Of a stretch of DNA of 64,000 nt, positions 45,769-57,340 are shown in pieces (within the stretch, counting starts at the first letter, position 1; each line of letters starts with the position of its first letter). The DNA is from Dichetophora obliterata (lineage: Eukaryota; Arthropoda; Insecta; Diptera; Sciomyzidae), in contig OY986437.1 in the NCBI GenBank assembly GCA_963920525.1, positions 27,282,863 to 27,346,862 of the forward strand. Direction: 5' to 3'. The notes beneath the pieces were generated by a model, which was not told the DNA's origin, ran no database searches, and worked only from the letters and a program-made list of their open reading frames with translations. The position numbers and the translations under genes are program-made.

Positions 45769-46155
45769 CACAGTGTCTACACTTGCAATATTTTATTGCA
45801 TGCGAACTGTCAAATTGAATTTAATGAGCAATATCGCAGGTGTAGTACTGTTCATGAAATTGCTCATATCATGAAATTTATCTCTTGAAATATTTCGTGA
45901 GATATATTTCATGAGATGAGCTGTCACTTTTTAGTAAAATATGTAAGTGTGCAATAGCATGAAAAAAGTGAAAAAACATGAAATATAATCACGAATGGAT
46001 GAAATTATGAATTTAATAAACTTTGATAAGCAATTTAAAAATGAAATTTCATGAAATGAAGTGCCCACCCAAATATTATAGCATGAAATCTGGATATCAT
46101 GAAATTCTATTTGACAGTTCGCATGCAATCAAATATTGTAAGTGTAGACACTGTG
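45769..46155. mobile_element. Harbinger-type MITE, 387 bp, TTA duplication
   Basis: CACAGTGTCTACACTTGCAA on the left matches the inverted right end CACAGTGTCTACACTTACAA; pairing extends over about 55 bp through GCATGCGAACTGTCAAAT. TTA flanks both ends (45766-45768, 46156-46158), the 3-bp target duplication of PIF/Harbinger elements. Confidence 0.85.
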
Positions 46156-46952
46156 TTAATGCAGACTCATTGCAAAGATCACTTTCATGTTAGCAAAATT
46201 TTGTTAGCTGTTTCTATTATTCCCAATATTTTGCAGAAAACCCAGCAGTCTAACAGCTAAAAGCATTTCATCTGCAACAAGATGAAATTCCGGTGTCTTG
46301 AAAAAGATGAAGTGTCCGGTATCTTCCTTAATTCTTATCAGTGAGTTGAGAATTTGATCGAAGTCATTTTGAATTACAACAATTGCTTTGTAATGTACCG
46401 ACAACATTGCTCGAAAAGCAGAGAAACTGTGGTCAGTTCATACATTTTTTTAACTTTGAAGCGACTGTAAAAATCGTCTATTTTTTTATTTGGTCGAAGA
46501 AAAGTCGGGACTCATAATTTTTCTTCACGATTACGACAACGACAAGATGAAGACGGTGGTGATTTGAACTGGTGGAATGAACCTCTGGAATTGTTCGATT
46601 GAAATAGTCATGTATCAAATTCTGCTGTCCACCTAATCGACCACTCATTACAGCAGCACCATCATGACCCTGGCCCAAAATATTTTTGAGCTCAATTCTA
46701 AGTTCTGTCAGCCGATCGATAATAAGTTTAAAGAATGCCTTAGCTGTGACTTCATCAGCTTTTTTGAAGCAAAGTCACGAACAATGTACAGAAATTCAAT
46801 CGAAAATATTTCGTTCTCACTCCTATCTTTCGTTCTCACTCCTATCAATGCTAAATTTGATTTAGCTCATTAGCACTTATTTCTCGGAGACAATTTGCAA
46901 TAATATTTAGATTTTATTTTGCATTTGCAACGATGTATAGACAACTTTGGTA

Positions 46953-47865
46953 CACACAGCAAAAAATCATTGTAAAATCAACTAGAAACATAATGCTTTT
47001 ACATGTTTCCATTATGATTTTGCTTCATAGAGATTTATAGTAAAATCATTGTGATTTTCATGTAAAAATCGCAACAAATATTCATGTTGAATCATTATGA
47101 AATCATGTAAAATCATTATGATGGTCATGTTGAGTCATAATGAAATCATGTAAAATCATTATGATGGTCATGTTGAATCATTATGAAATCATTATGAAAT
47201 GCAGCTGAATCCTAACCTCAGTTTGAAATAAAAATAACTTCAAGTTCGTTTTATTTAGTTTATTTTTTATTGAAAAATAAAAAAAAATACGACTTATAAT
47301 TACAAAACATACCTCAATTTTTCTCCAACTAAATAGTTTTTCTCGATAACGTGCACGAAGTCCTATGGGTGGTATAGCTTCCTGTTTATCTTCCTTAGAT
47401 AAGTACCTTAAACTCTCCTAGTCAACTGAAGCTTCTATTTCTATTGAAAAGTAATACAACGTTTTGATATTATTTTGTTATAGCAACATAAGTCACATAT
47501 CACATTACCTTGTTCATCTGCGTTGAAGTTTATGGATTCAACTACTTCCACTTGTATTTACTTTTCATTCCACTTGTTTTACTTTTTCAGCTATTACAAA
47601 CTATTTTAATTTTTAACGAAGCTACTACTCGCGATAAAACTTCTAATGTGCTAGAAACAACGGAACTTCTTCAGCACGTAAAATTTTTTTTACATGATGC
47701 AATAATAATTTTACTAGATTTCATAATGATTCAACATGATGTCAGAATAATTCTACATGAAATCATAATGATTTTTATGTCGCTGCCACCATGAAATATA
47801 AAATCATGTAAAATGAAATCAACTATGCATCGCAATGATTTTACTATGCAAAATTTTTCTGTGTG
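46953..47865. mobile_element. TA-flanked MITE, 913 bp, interrupting hAT transposase
   Basis: The ends CACACAGCAAAAA and (inverted) CACACAGAAAAAT lie between TA (46951-46952, 47866-47867). Inside are many copies of 'aatcattatgatggtcatg' / 'aatcataatgatt' patterns, so both halves can fold. Removing it rejoins the hAT reading frame around CQDGMP. Confidence 0.85.
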
Positions 47866-48374
47866 TAGGCATACCATCTTGACATATCTTTAAGTTTTTG
47901 TGCTTTTCGATCATGTCTTCAAACTTTAAACATGTTATGAAACAGTCTGGATTTTTAATTTTCTTCGTCAAAAAGCCCATTTCCTCGAAAAGGCAGCTTA
48001 TTCTTAGCCAGAAACAAATTGTAGAAACAATCTCTTTGACATAATATTGCCGCTTTTCAAGGACAGTGTTATTAAGAAGGCTCGAAATTTCTAGATTATT
48101 TTCAATACTTATAGAATGTTCTTTCCATGCAACCATAGCAGAAAGATTTATACTACGTTAACCTTTAGTAATTAGCCTTGCGTGTAAACAACACAAATTT
48201 GCGCCTAAATTTTACTTCAATCTTTTCTGTTAAGAGCTTCTTTTCATAAATTGAATTCTGAAAATTTTTCTGTTAAAATTTTGAAAAGTATCATAGTTTT
48301 TGGGAGACCTCGGAAAACTTTTGGGGGTGCTCAGCTGCCCCCAGTACCCCCCTGGCTACGGCCGTGGCACCTAC

Positions 48375-49860
48375 ATACAAGTTTCAATATCGAAGCAACA
48401 AAAATTCCGGAATTATAATGATTTTTGATAAGTGGGGGTGGTTAAAACGAGACTATAAGTAGTGTTTTCAAATATAGTTAGTGTTTTCAAATATTTGGCA
48501 AAATGTAAAAACCGGTTTCCCGAATAACCCAAAAATAATGATTTTTTTAATAACCGCTTTCTGCATAATTAGTAAAAAACCATGAAAAACCGGTGAAGCG
48601 GTTATAATAGCACTTATAAATATAAAAAATTATATTTATAAGTGTTTCCAAAAATGTTGTAATATTTCATTAATATTTTTAGTTACAAATAATTTATTAT
48701 TTTTCAATATATTTTATTTAATAATTATTAAAATATTTTTAATATTTTTCATAATTTTTTTTTAATTATTGTAGGATTTATAAGTAGCTAAGTCAATATA
48801 GTTTTGAAGGCAAATTTTGAACTTGTCACAATCGCGCTAAAAGTTGCTCCGAAAGAGGCAACATATGAAAATCTAAGAACAAATAAAAATTTTTTACTCG
48901 ACTACGGCGAGGCAAAAGGAGCGGTAAATGTCTTTGACCGTTACGTATGTATGCATGTATGTATGTGCATTCATCTGTTCCACCCTCACTTCTAAACTAT
49001 TTATCATAATTTGACAAATTAGGTATCGTTTGCAAATTAGGTCGTCCGCTGGTTATAGACTATGTGACGTCACATTAAATTGGCGCCTTCTAGAGGACAT
49101 AAGTCATGAACTAAAATTTTTTTATGGTGACATAGTAAACACTCTTGTTTTTTTAATTTGATCTTCAAACGATTGATTAGTAGTTATTACGATCAATTAT
49201 ATTAAAATTATATTCCCAAAACAGTTTAAATAAATATAAAGTATAAAAAACTAAAACTCGACTGCTAAAAATTACGCTTTAAAAAGTATGAAACAAGAAA
49301 ATATTCTCATCTGAAATTGTTATGTACAAACTATTCAATAGTTTTTGTATTAATAACTTACACATAATATATTTTGTTGTAATTTATTCATATTCATAGT
49401 GATGTTCAGAAGATATCCGTTGTCGTATGCCAAGATTGAATTTCTGCTTTGTCAATTGTTACTCATGTAACAACTAAATATAGAGCCAAATTTTTGCCGA
49501 TTTTTTTCGCAGTTTTTCGTTCAAATACGAGATTGTATCAAAAACCACATAAATCTTTTTGGTTTTTCATTTCAAATAAGAAGATCATGAGATATCTTGG
49601 TAAACCGACAATACCTCTTTCTAATGCGTCAAAACGCGCTCTGCTACTAGCTCCTTTTCTCTCTAATAAAATCTGAGCTTTATTCCTTAGATAGTCCCTA
49701 TAAATCTGAAGGCATTTCTTTCCTAAATTAAATGTATACAGAGAAATGGATCAACCTCAAGTTATTTCAAATAAGTTCTTTCATTTTACTACCTATCAAG
49801 AACGAATTAATATCACTTATATGAAGCGTTTGATTTCCTATGTAATTAAGTATAACTGCA
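48375..49860. other. Non-coding stretch
   Basis: A (gtat)n microsatellite at 48944-48966 and AT-rich sequence. No conserved frame or termini found. Confidence 0.5.
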
Positions 49861-49862
49861 TG

Positions 49863-49989
49863 TTTATGTAAAACGAAATGTAGGCTGAACGTCGTGAAAG
49901 AAACGAGCAAAAATATTTTTTGATATGGAAAAATGTGTTGCTTACCGTGTCTAGCACCACGTTCAGCCTTCGTTTCGTTTTACATAACC
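49863..49989. mobile_element. Fold-back MITE, about 127 bp
   Basis: TTATGTAAAACGAAATGTAG and GGCTGAACGTCGTG pair with GGTTATGTAAAACGAAACGA and GGCTGAACGTGGTG read inverted from 49952-49989. Non-coding. Confidence 0.75.
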
Positions 49990-50725
49990 ACGCAGTAAAT
50001 CTATTTAATAAAATGTTTTTATAAAACAGTCTTTACTCGAAAAATAATAGATATAAATAAAAAGAATAGAGTTATGGCAAATTGTCATCGTTGAGCTAAG
50101 ATTTATTAACTGGAATTCAAATGAAAAGTTTTAAAATAATTGCATATTAAATTAATTTCCTAGCAACCGAGCTTAAGTCTAGAAGAACCCCGAAGCAACT
50201 TTTTGAAATGCACAAATTAGAATGAATTAAAATTCATTGAATTAACTTATTAACGAAGCAGTGCTTTAACCTGAAAGTGGCCTGGATTTCTTTGTAATGC
50301 ACCCTACACTAAGTATTGTAATACCTTTGGATGGGAGGTTTTTTTTTGCTAATATTGTATTTCTATACTGAATCCCATAAAGCACAAAATCAGTTGTTGA
50401 CTTGAAAATTTTTTAGAGAAAAAGCGAACTCATAAGTGGCCAAATATCGTGTTTGAAGTGGAAAAGTTGTTTGGTAGGTGTCACGCACCGTTGACTTATA
50501 TTATTTATGGGAATTGGCTTGGCTAACAGTTTTGATTTAAATTTCAAGATCTTAAAATTTCAAGATAAATTTCTAAGCGTCACCTATTGCAAAATGTTTG
50601 CACTATGTGCACAACAGAACTTTCTCTACAGAAAGCTTAGTCTGTAGCTTTGGCAGAGTAGCGTGTTTTTACGCGAGCTTGCATTTTCTGAGTTCGCTGA
50701 GCATAAACATTTACGTGAACGGATA
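49990..50725. other. Non-coding stretch
   Basis: Nothing recognised. Confidence 0.5.
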
Positions 50726-50729
50726 TTAA

Positions 50730-52327
50730 GGTGGGTCACCACCAATGGAAAAGAAAAAATTTTGAAAACTCATTTTAAAGCTTATATTGAGAGGACTTTA
50801 GTACCATACAATTTTTGTTTTGGTTGTAGGTATAATTTATTGATCAACGAAAAAAATTCCGTACGAGGGCTCTTTATCCAATAATATGTTTCTGGCTTAA
50901 CGACTGCTTTGATATTGATGAACTTTTATATGATAATTCTCCAAATCAAGAAATAGCAGATATTTTGTTTTGAGCACTAAAAATATTTTGCTCGCGTGTG
51001 CATGAGGTTGTGTGCCTTTATCCAGTTGGCTGTTTCCTTAAGGATCCATTGTGGATTCATGTACGAAAATTCCCAATCGCCGACGAAACTTTCGGAGTCA
51101 CACATTCAAATCGTGCTGGAAAATTTAATACAGTTGTTCAAATTTTCGCCGACGAAACTTTAAAAGAAAAATGCAAGAAATTTCGTCAACGAAAGCAAAA
51201 GTGAAATATTTAGCATACATCGCCAAGAAACTAAAACGAAAATTTTAAGGAAATTTCGGCAACGAAGAAATGAAGAAAATGTCGTCCATGAAAGCAAGAT
51301 GAATTTTCTTTTTTTTTAACATTTATTATAAAATGTTGGTTTAATTCAAGAATAGCGACTACTCCATTTTATAATATTTTTTGTTGGACTATATGGATTT
51401 TGGCTTCCTTAATCCAAATCAGGCTGCTCGAAATTGGTTTAGAAGTTATAGGCATCTTAATTTGGAAAAATGGCCTACAAATCTTGCTGTTTTTTTGAGT
51501 GTTCCGCTTTATGGGTATCAAAAGAAAGGTAATGCGAGTACCTATTCAACGAAGTATCAAATATTAAATTCTATGCATAACTTTTTAAGATAAAAACTAT
51601 TCTTATATATACAATTTGTCTGAAATTTCCCTTTTGCAAAATCAGTACACTAAAAATGGTTATATCTTAAAAAATTATGCATGGATTTGTATGTTTGATA
51701 CCTTGTAATAGGTGCTGTCATCACGTTTCGTGTGATACCCATAAAGCGAAGTGTTATTGAAAAGTTAAAATTAAACAGCAAGATTTGTAGGGCATTTTTT
51801 CCAAATTTGGAGGCCTCTTACTTCTAAACCAATTGCGAACTGTCTGCATTTTTTTCAGATTTGGATTAAGTAGGCAAAAATCCATATAATCCGCTGAAAA
51901 AAATTAAAAGTTAGAGTTGTAGCTATTCTTGAAATGTTCCAAATTTTTATTGTGAACCTTTTATTTACAATTTTTTTTTTTGAGATTTTATTTAACTAAA
52001 TTTTTGCACAACTTTTCAATTTTTTCATATTTATTTGATACTGAATCGGCATTGCCAGATTAATGCGTTGCAAATCGTGAGGCAATATTCCGTTAGGAGA
52101 AAATTGTAAGAAATTTCTTTAGTAAAAAATGTGTGAAAATTCTTTTCGGATTTACAGACAATTATTTGTCAAAGGATTTCTGGCCTACGGGGCAACTTAA
52201 GCTTTTCTTTTTATAGAAAAAATACCATTTTGGGTCAACAAAAATAATTTTTTTATGGTACTGCAATCCTCTCAACATATGCTTTCAAATGAGGGCTTAA
52301 TTTTAAAATTTTTTTTGGTGACCCACC
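50730..52327. mobile_element. TTAA-flanked TIR element, 1.6 kb
   Basis: The ends GGTGGGTCACCACCAA and (inverted) GGTGGGTCACCAAAAA are flanked by TTAA (50726-50729, 52328-52331). A TA target would also fit. The interior has 'gacgaaact' reiterations (51080-51295) and an inverted repeat (51345-51945). No transposase domain recognised. Confidence 0.75.
51345..51945. repeat. Imperfect inverted repeat inside the TTAA element
   Basis: 'caagaatagcgactac' ... 'atatggatttt' ... 'aatccaaatc' ... 'gggtatca' (51346-51515) recurs inverted at about 51740-51945. A third, direct copy of the same sequence lies at 63541-63690. Confidence 0.7.
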
Positions 52328-52662
52328 TTAATGTGCATACATGCATTCTCTCTCGCTCATTAATGTATGAGCTTAATTTTATTTAATTTCTTTTTGTAAA
52401 TGTACCGTAATTATTTAAATTTTTGGAAAATATAACTATATCAGTGGTTAGCAATATTAAAAGTGAGACTGTATTGGTGAGAAAAGAGCAACTGCACTGA
52501 AAAAAAATAATTTACTTCAAATCGCTTGCGGAAAAGAATTAGCAGAAAAATTAAAAAAATGTTTTTGATAATTTTTTTTTATTTTTTCGGTCATATAAAA
52601 ACAAAAAAGAAAGTAGCATTTAGTTATTTAAGTTCATTGTTTGCTATATATATATATCGATA

Positions 52663-52859
52663 GGGATTGGATTTTTATGCAAAATCATTTTTAAATCATT
52701 TCCTGTGTAAAGATAGGATAGCAACGTAAATTGTTGATTTTTAAAATATTGATTAAATACACATAACTGATCTAAATGTGTTAAAATTTTGCATAAAATT
52801 TGCAAAGTTTATATTTTTGACACTAATTTTTTGTGCGTTTTGCATTAAAATCCGATCCC
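52663..52859. mobile_element. TA-flanked MITE, 197 bp
   Basis: GGGATTGGATTTTTATGCAA and (inverted) GGGATCGGATTTTAATGCAA form the ends; TA flanks them at 52661-52662 and 52860-52861, within TATCGATA-like surroundings. Non-coding; it sits near the 3' end of the outer hAT. Confidence 0.85.
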
Positions 52860-52994
52860 TATTTATCGATATCGAAGACTTGGGAGCAGTTCTTATTAAC
52901 ATTATGCTTTTTAAATTATTATCGCTTATCCTATAAATAAAATGAAGGGAAAAACGTTAGCAATTGTTGAGATATTTTGTAAATTCAGGATAAA

Positions 52995-55269
52995 ATGAAT
53001 GGTCTAAGTTTTTTCAGAACTCAGAAATGTTGATTTTATCTTGAATGTTTACTTCGCTTCGAAGTATTAGTATTTTTGATTGAATATTAAACTCAAATTT
53101 ACCCAAATCGCATTTGAAAGGATTTTCAACAACATCGATCAACGAGCTAATTTTTTCAAAATACTTCAACCTTTCTTCTAAATTATTTGATAAAGTAAAT
53201 ATTACAGCAGAATATTCAGACTTTTTAGTAGTTTTATCAGTATAATCAGTATAAATGAGTGCATTATTTGAAAAATTTCAAAAATCGTTGGATTCAATTT
53301 CGCAAGAAATAATGTTTTAAAATTTTTAATATTTTTAAAGGAACCACAAAGGGTTCGGTTCTTTCTTTAAAGTTATAGGCTTACTTCATTTGTATATTTG
53401 GTTATATCGGTAAGAAAGGCTAAATTTAAAATAAATTAATTTTCCGTTAAAGCCGTTACTAAAAACTCGAATTCTTTGGTATTCATAGTATTCATCAGTA
53501 ATCATCTCTTAAGAGAATCCCCACGGCTTAGCCATCGAACTTCAGAGCACATTATTAAGTTTTAAAAAATTCACAAGTTTTCTGTGGGTAAGTGACTTAT
53601 GACTCCCTCTTATTTTATTTATAATGAGCTCTGCAGTTTTCATAGCTATATGGTCGTTTAAATATTTGGACGCAAGTCCAAGCTGGTGAATAACACAATG
53701 GAAATTCAAAACATGAATTCCAATTTTTTTTCAACTGTCCTACAAATCCATTTTGTTTTCCAGTCATGATGAGTGCTCCATCTGTGCATACCCCAGTATA
53801 CTCACATTCATGTCCACAATTGAAAAAAGCTTTTCATTAAGAACATCAAAAATCGCTTCACCTCTAACATTTTCTTTAAAGCAGTGTCGGGCAGCTTTGC
53901 ACACTTGGGATTGTGTGTGTGCATTAAAATATGTATTCATCTCACGTACAGAACGATCAAAGCTTCAGTGTTCAAGCGAACGTCAAACATATAAAACCTG
54001 CGTTCGCGTGTTTCTTGGATATATGACGATTAAACTGTAATTAATTACACTGTATAAAATTTTATTTGAGCAAAATATTAAGAAAACAAAAAATGGATTT
54101 CAAACAATAGCTCCTGGCGGTGAAGTTTGGGTGACCAAACAAATTTGATTAGCAAAGAACTGTTACTTGTTATATTCTTAGATGAAGAAATTTAAAGACG
54201 AATGAATTGAATTGAATTGAAATTTTTAAACTAAGTTTTACTTTCATTTCAACTATTCCGCGGCCAGGCAAAATAAAGTTTGTCAGAAAAAAGGTTTTCA
54301 CTCCACCTTACTGCAAATTTAAATATTACTTTTTCTTCCTGCTTAAAACATATTTTTTTACTGTTTGTTTGCCTTTATGACAATGCCTTTACATGTCTGT
54401 CTGCTTCTCTGTATTTCATATTATCTGTCTTTCAGTAAGTTTGCTTTTGACAGTTTTTCCACTACTCATTTATTTAATTTCGCAACATAAAACTGAGCCC
54501 AAAAACACTCGCCGTATGCCTAGTAAGACTTCTGAAAAAAGCGCTTAAGCACTACTTTGTTTTCAGTGTGAGCTTAAAAGCGTTTAATAATACATACTCA
54601 AGATGAGAAAGTATAGGTGTGCAAAGCTGCCCGACACTGCTTTAAAGGGCTCTATACTTGACTCAAAAACTTTTTAGTTCGAGTAGACGCATCGAATACA
54701 AACGACTAATTGGCGAACATCATTTATATCCGTGCTATGGTCTAAGCATATTGAAAAAAAGTGGCACTCGATTAGTTTTTTCTTAATAGCAGAGTCAAGA
54801 AATAAGCCTATTCCTTCAGTACGCTGAGCTATGGTTCTGGGAGATAAAGCGATAGATTCCATAAGAGCACTCGATTCACTATCGAGTCTTCGCAAAATTT
54901 TAGTACAAAGTTTTTTTAAAAATATCCTGTCTGAAAATGGTCTACCCTGTTTTGCTTTTTCTACACTAACAAGAGTCGATAAAGAAAATTTAAGCTGCTT
55001 AAAGTGTTCTTCTTTATTTCTGTTTTCTTCTATTACAAAACCATCCATCCACAACTTCAGTCTATCAAAAAAAATTTTTTTTTCTTTACAAAAAGATTTT
55101 CTCTTTCCAAGCCCACCATTTTCTCAAATTCATTATGAAAATATTGGTAATGCCTTTTCATAGCTTGTTCCGTTTTTATTTTCCACGACATATAGCACAA
55201 CAGACATTGCATGCCATCAAAAGTGTTTGGAAGCATAAAGTGTTTTTTGCTTGTTGCATTGTTTGCCAT
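52995..55269 (-). pseudogene. hAT transposase (GTF2IRD2/ZBED5-like), fragmented and interrupted
   Basis: The N-terminal piece, 55269-55057, holds a BED/C2H2-like finger (MQCLLCYMSWKIKTEQAMKR then HYQYFH). A frame change in a T/A run leads to 55054-54674 with FSDRIFLKKLCTKILRRLD, SIALSPRTIAQRTEGI and FFSICLDHSTDINDVRQLV. 'ALDESTD...QL..F.R' is the RNase-H start of this domesticated-like hAT group, and DHSTDIND supplies the first Asp. The 758-bp hAT MITE then interrupts. Beyond it come GEAIFDVLNEKLFSIVDMNV and, further on, KLVNFLKLNNVL, AFLTDITKYTNEVSL and ERLKYFEKISSLIDVVENPF (near 53000-53220), the last matching the 'RF.DF......F..PF..D' block. Multiple stops. Confidence 0.8.
53882..54639. 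mobile_element. hAT MITE, 758 bp, exact 8-bp TSD
   Basis: CAGTGTCGGGCAGCTTTGCA is repeated exactly inverted at the other end. CTTTAAAG flanks both sides (53874-53881, 54640-54647). No transposase. It interrupts the outer hAT transposase gene. Confidence 0.95.
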
Positions 55270-55897
55270 ATTTGCACGAAAAATTCTCCTTGTGTATCAT
55301 CGGGAACGATGCTGCCTCGCCACTGGTTGTTTGTCGAATGAGCTAAAGAGCATAAGAATACGTGTGACCAGTGTTGCCAGAAGAGGGAATTTTCCCCATT
55401 TTGCGGGAATTTTTAACCCAAAAGGAAAAACGGGAATAACACCCTGAAAATCGGGGGAAATGAGGTTAACAGCGTTTTTGTGCAAAAAGAGTCGTCACAA
55501 AATCAACAAAATATGTTATGAATTTTTAAATTATTGTCATCAGCTGTAAACTCAAACGTAATTTGTTCTGTCCAGCGTCATTTGATTTATTTGCTTTTTC
55601 ATTAAAACTGAGATATTTTAAAGTAGTTAAGTTTTGTGACGAAGGCGGATCATTTAGACTTTCCGTATTTGTTAATCCAATCGTTTTGAAAAACAACACG
55701 TATCCTTTATTAGTTCCGTTGTGTTGCTATATTCCTCATTTATTTACAAAATCTGAAGTAATTTATCTCGACTTAGAATAAAGGTCACTAAGCGATATTG
55801 ATATTAAATATACAAAAATGTGCACAATTTTTAGCATCATGTTTTAAATATTAAATTTTCAGATGTAAGCGAAATGATACCAAAAATTCAAAAAAAT

Positions 55898-55985
55898 TGA
55901 TGACGTTCATTTCTCAGCTTGCGCTGAGAGAGCTTTTTCTGCCATGAAATTAAATAAAACTTACACAAAAAATCGGTTAGACTGT
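55898..55985 (+). pseudogene. hATC remnant of the second hAT element
   Basis: The plus strand reads SACAERAFSAMKLNKTYTKN followed by RLDC, the hallmark of the hAT dimerisation domain ('SS.A.ER.FS....IK...RNRL'). Upstream frames in 55560-55900 are too damaged to assign. The frame is cut at 55989 by another TIR element, so this transposase is dead. Confidence 0.75.
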
Positions 55986-55989
55986 AGCA

Positions 55990-56976
55990 CAGTGCTCCGA
56001 GTAGTGGACAAAAATCAAAAAATGACTTGATTTTTTATAAAAATGATTGGTTTGGGCTCCAAAGCAGTTCAAAATGAGTGCTTTTTATTAAAAATAAATT
56101 GGTTTTGTATTTTTGTTTTTGAATACGTTCATAAATTTATGTACAAAAACACATTTTATAATTTTATTAAGCAAATTTATACTCTTTGATAAGCTAAAAG
56201 TTTGTGCTATTTTCGAGTCGTTTTGTTTTAAAAATCTTTCAAAAGTTTGTTTTTTATTCATTTTTGAACTTTAAATTTTAAAAGATGAAAATGTGAGAAA
56301 TTCTCAAATTTCAATGGGCAAAAAACATCATGAAATATGTGCTGCTTTATTTCAGAATAATTAAGATTGGTCCTTATATTAATAGATAAAAGAAAAATCT
56401 TCTCCGATTTTTCAAATATTATTTTTTTGGTTATAGAATATTTTTCTTCTTTCTTTTATAATTTGTAAATTTATTTGGGTAAAATTTGATTTAAAAATAT
56501 TGGACTTTGATAAGTATGTAAATTACTATTTAATTCAGTGTAATATATAATGATAGCTTAAATACATTTTTAAACTCTTATTCTGAAGCTATCACATCAG
56601 ATGAATATGAAAGTAATTCCAATAATTAAAATAAAAATATTAATGAACAATTATTTTTTTATTTTTTTTCTTTAAAATTTTTACATGTTTATTATTGAAA
56701 ATCTCATATTACTAAGTAAAGGGTGTTTAAAATGCATAATTGTTTTTAAACAAAAATAAAAGGGATAAAAAGCGATAGTTTTAGTGCTAAGCAAGCCATT
56801 GTAAGATTAAGTAAAAAACAGCCACAAAAGTCCGTTTTACAAAAACTGTAAGCGATACATCAAAACTGAATACGTTTTAAAATCACCGCACCATAATCCA
56901 TTTAGTAACCAAGTTTCATTTAAGTCTGACAACTCCTTCCATTTTTGTCCAATGCTTATACGGGATCGGAGCACTG
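55990..56976. mobile_element. Third-level TIR element, 987 bp
   Basis: CAGTGCTCCGA is repeated exactly inverted at the right. Inside each end 'gtggacaaaaat' / 'attggacaaaaatgg' also match, at slightly different distances. The CAG start suggests hAT, but the 8-bp flanks (CTGTAGCA and TGTGCCGT) do not match well. Confidence 0.65.
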
Positions 56977-57340
56977 TGTGCCGTACCATTAATGTTATTT
57001 TGCACACCAAAAAAACATATGAAAAATCAAAACTGCATAGGATTAAAAATCGAAAGGAAGTTTTTGTGTAATATATTTTTTTTTACATTACTAAGGTTTG
57101 TATTGTTATGGTTTCTATTTAAAATAAAACACTGAACTTTAAGAAAGGGGAAAAACGGGAAAATTTTAAAGGGAGAACGGGAAAAACTTCTTGAAATGCA
57201 TGAAAAAAACGGGAATGTTCTCTTCCAAAATCTGGCAACACTGCGTGTGACTCTTGGCAATGCATGTGCTTCATGAGGTGCCGACCACTGAACTAAATTG
57301 ATTGAAATGTGAACGCATTCGTCACTTTGTTTTATTTATA

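Larger units (their letters stand above)
45435..48136 (-). pseudogene. hAT (DUF4371/ZMYM1-like) transposase, fragmented
   Basis: Minus-strand pieces in order. 48136-47868 is an N-terminal part with ISSLLNNTVLEKRQYYVKEI, then CFWLRISCLFEEMGF, resembling the 'I..NR..L..II..I.F..RQ' region of DUF4371 proteins. The 913-bp MITE interrupts it. 46678-46478 has GQGHDGAAVMSGRLGGQQ, the most conserved block of this family ('GQGYDGA..MSG...G.Q'). 46407-46204 and 45644-45435 continue in other frames. The second MITE sits between the last two. Several frame changes are needed, and the catalytic triad cannot be traced completely. The transposase is not functional. Confidence 0.8.
45335..48366 (-). mobile_element. 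hAT transposon (ZMYM1/DUF4371-like), 3.03 kb, exact 8-bp TSD
   Basis: The ends CACGGCCGTAGCCAGG and, inverted, the same 16 bases are flanked by GCACCTAC on both sides (45327-45334 and 48367-48374). 'GGCCGTAGCCAGG' ends followed by a G-rich run are typical of hAT elements with DUF4371-type transposases. Two later MITEs (45769-46155 and 46953-47865) account for 1.3 kb of its length. Confidence 0.93.
55369..57243 (+). mobile_element. Second hAT element, 1.9 kb, inserted in outer hAT
   Basis: The ends CAGTGTTGCCAGA and (inverted) CAGTGTTGCCAGA are exact, with CGTGTGAC duplicated exactly on both sides (55361-55368, 57244-57251). 'gggaatttt' / 'acgggaa' patches follow each end. It interrupts the 5' region of the outer hAT and itself contains a further TIR element. 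Confidence 0.95.
52442..57290 (-). mobile_element. Outer hAT element (GTF2IRD2/ZBED5-like), 4.85 kb with nested insertions
   Basis: The left end CAGTGGTTAGCA and inverted right end CAGTGGTCGGCA match 10 of 12. The 8-bp flanks AACTATAT (52434-52441) and AACTAAAT (57291-57298) match 7 of 8, as expected for an aged hAT TSD. Removing the nested elements at 52663-52859, 53882-54639 and 55369-57243 leaves about 2 kb with one transposase gene on the minus strand, the normal size. Confidence 0.85.
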
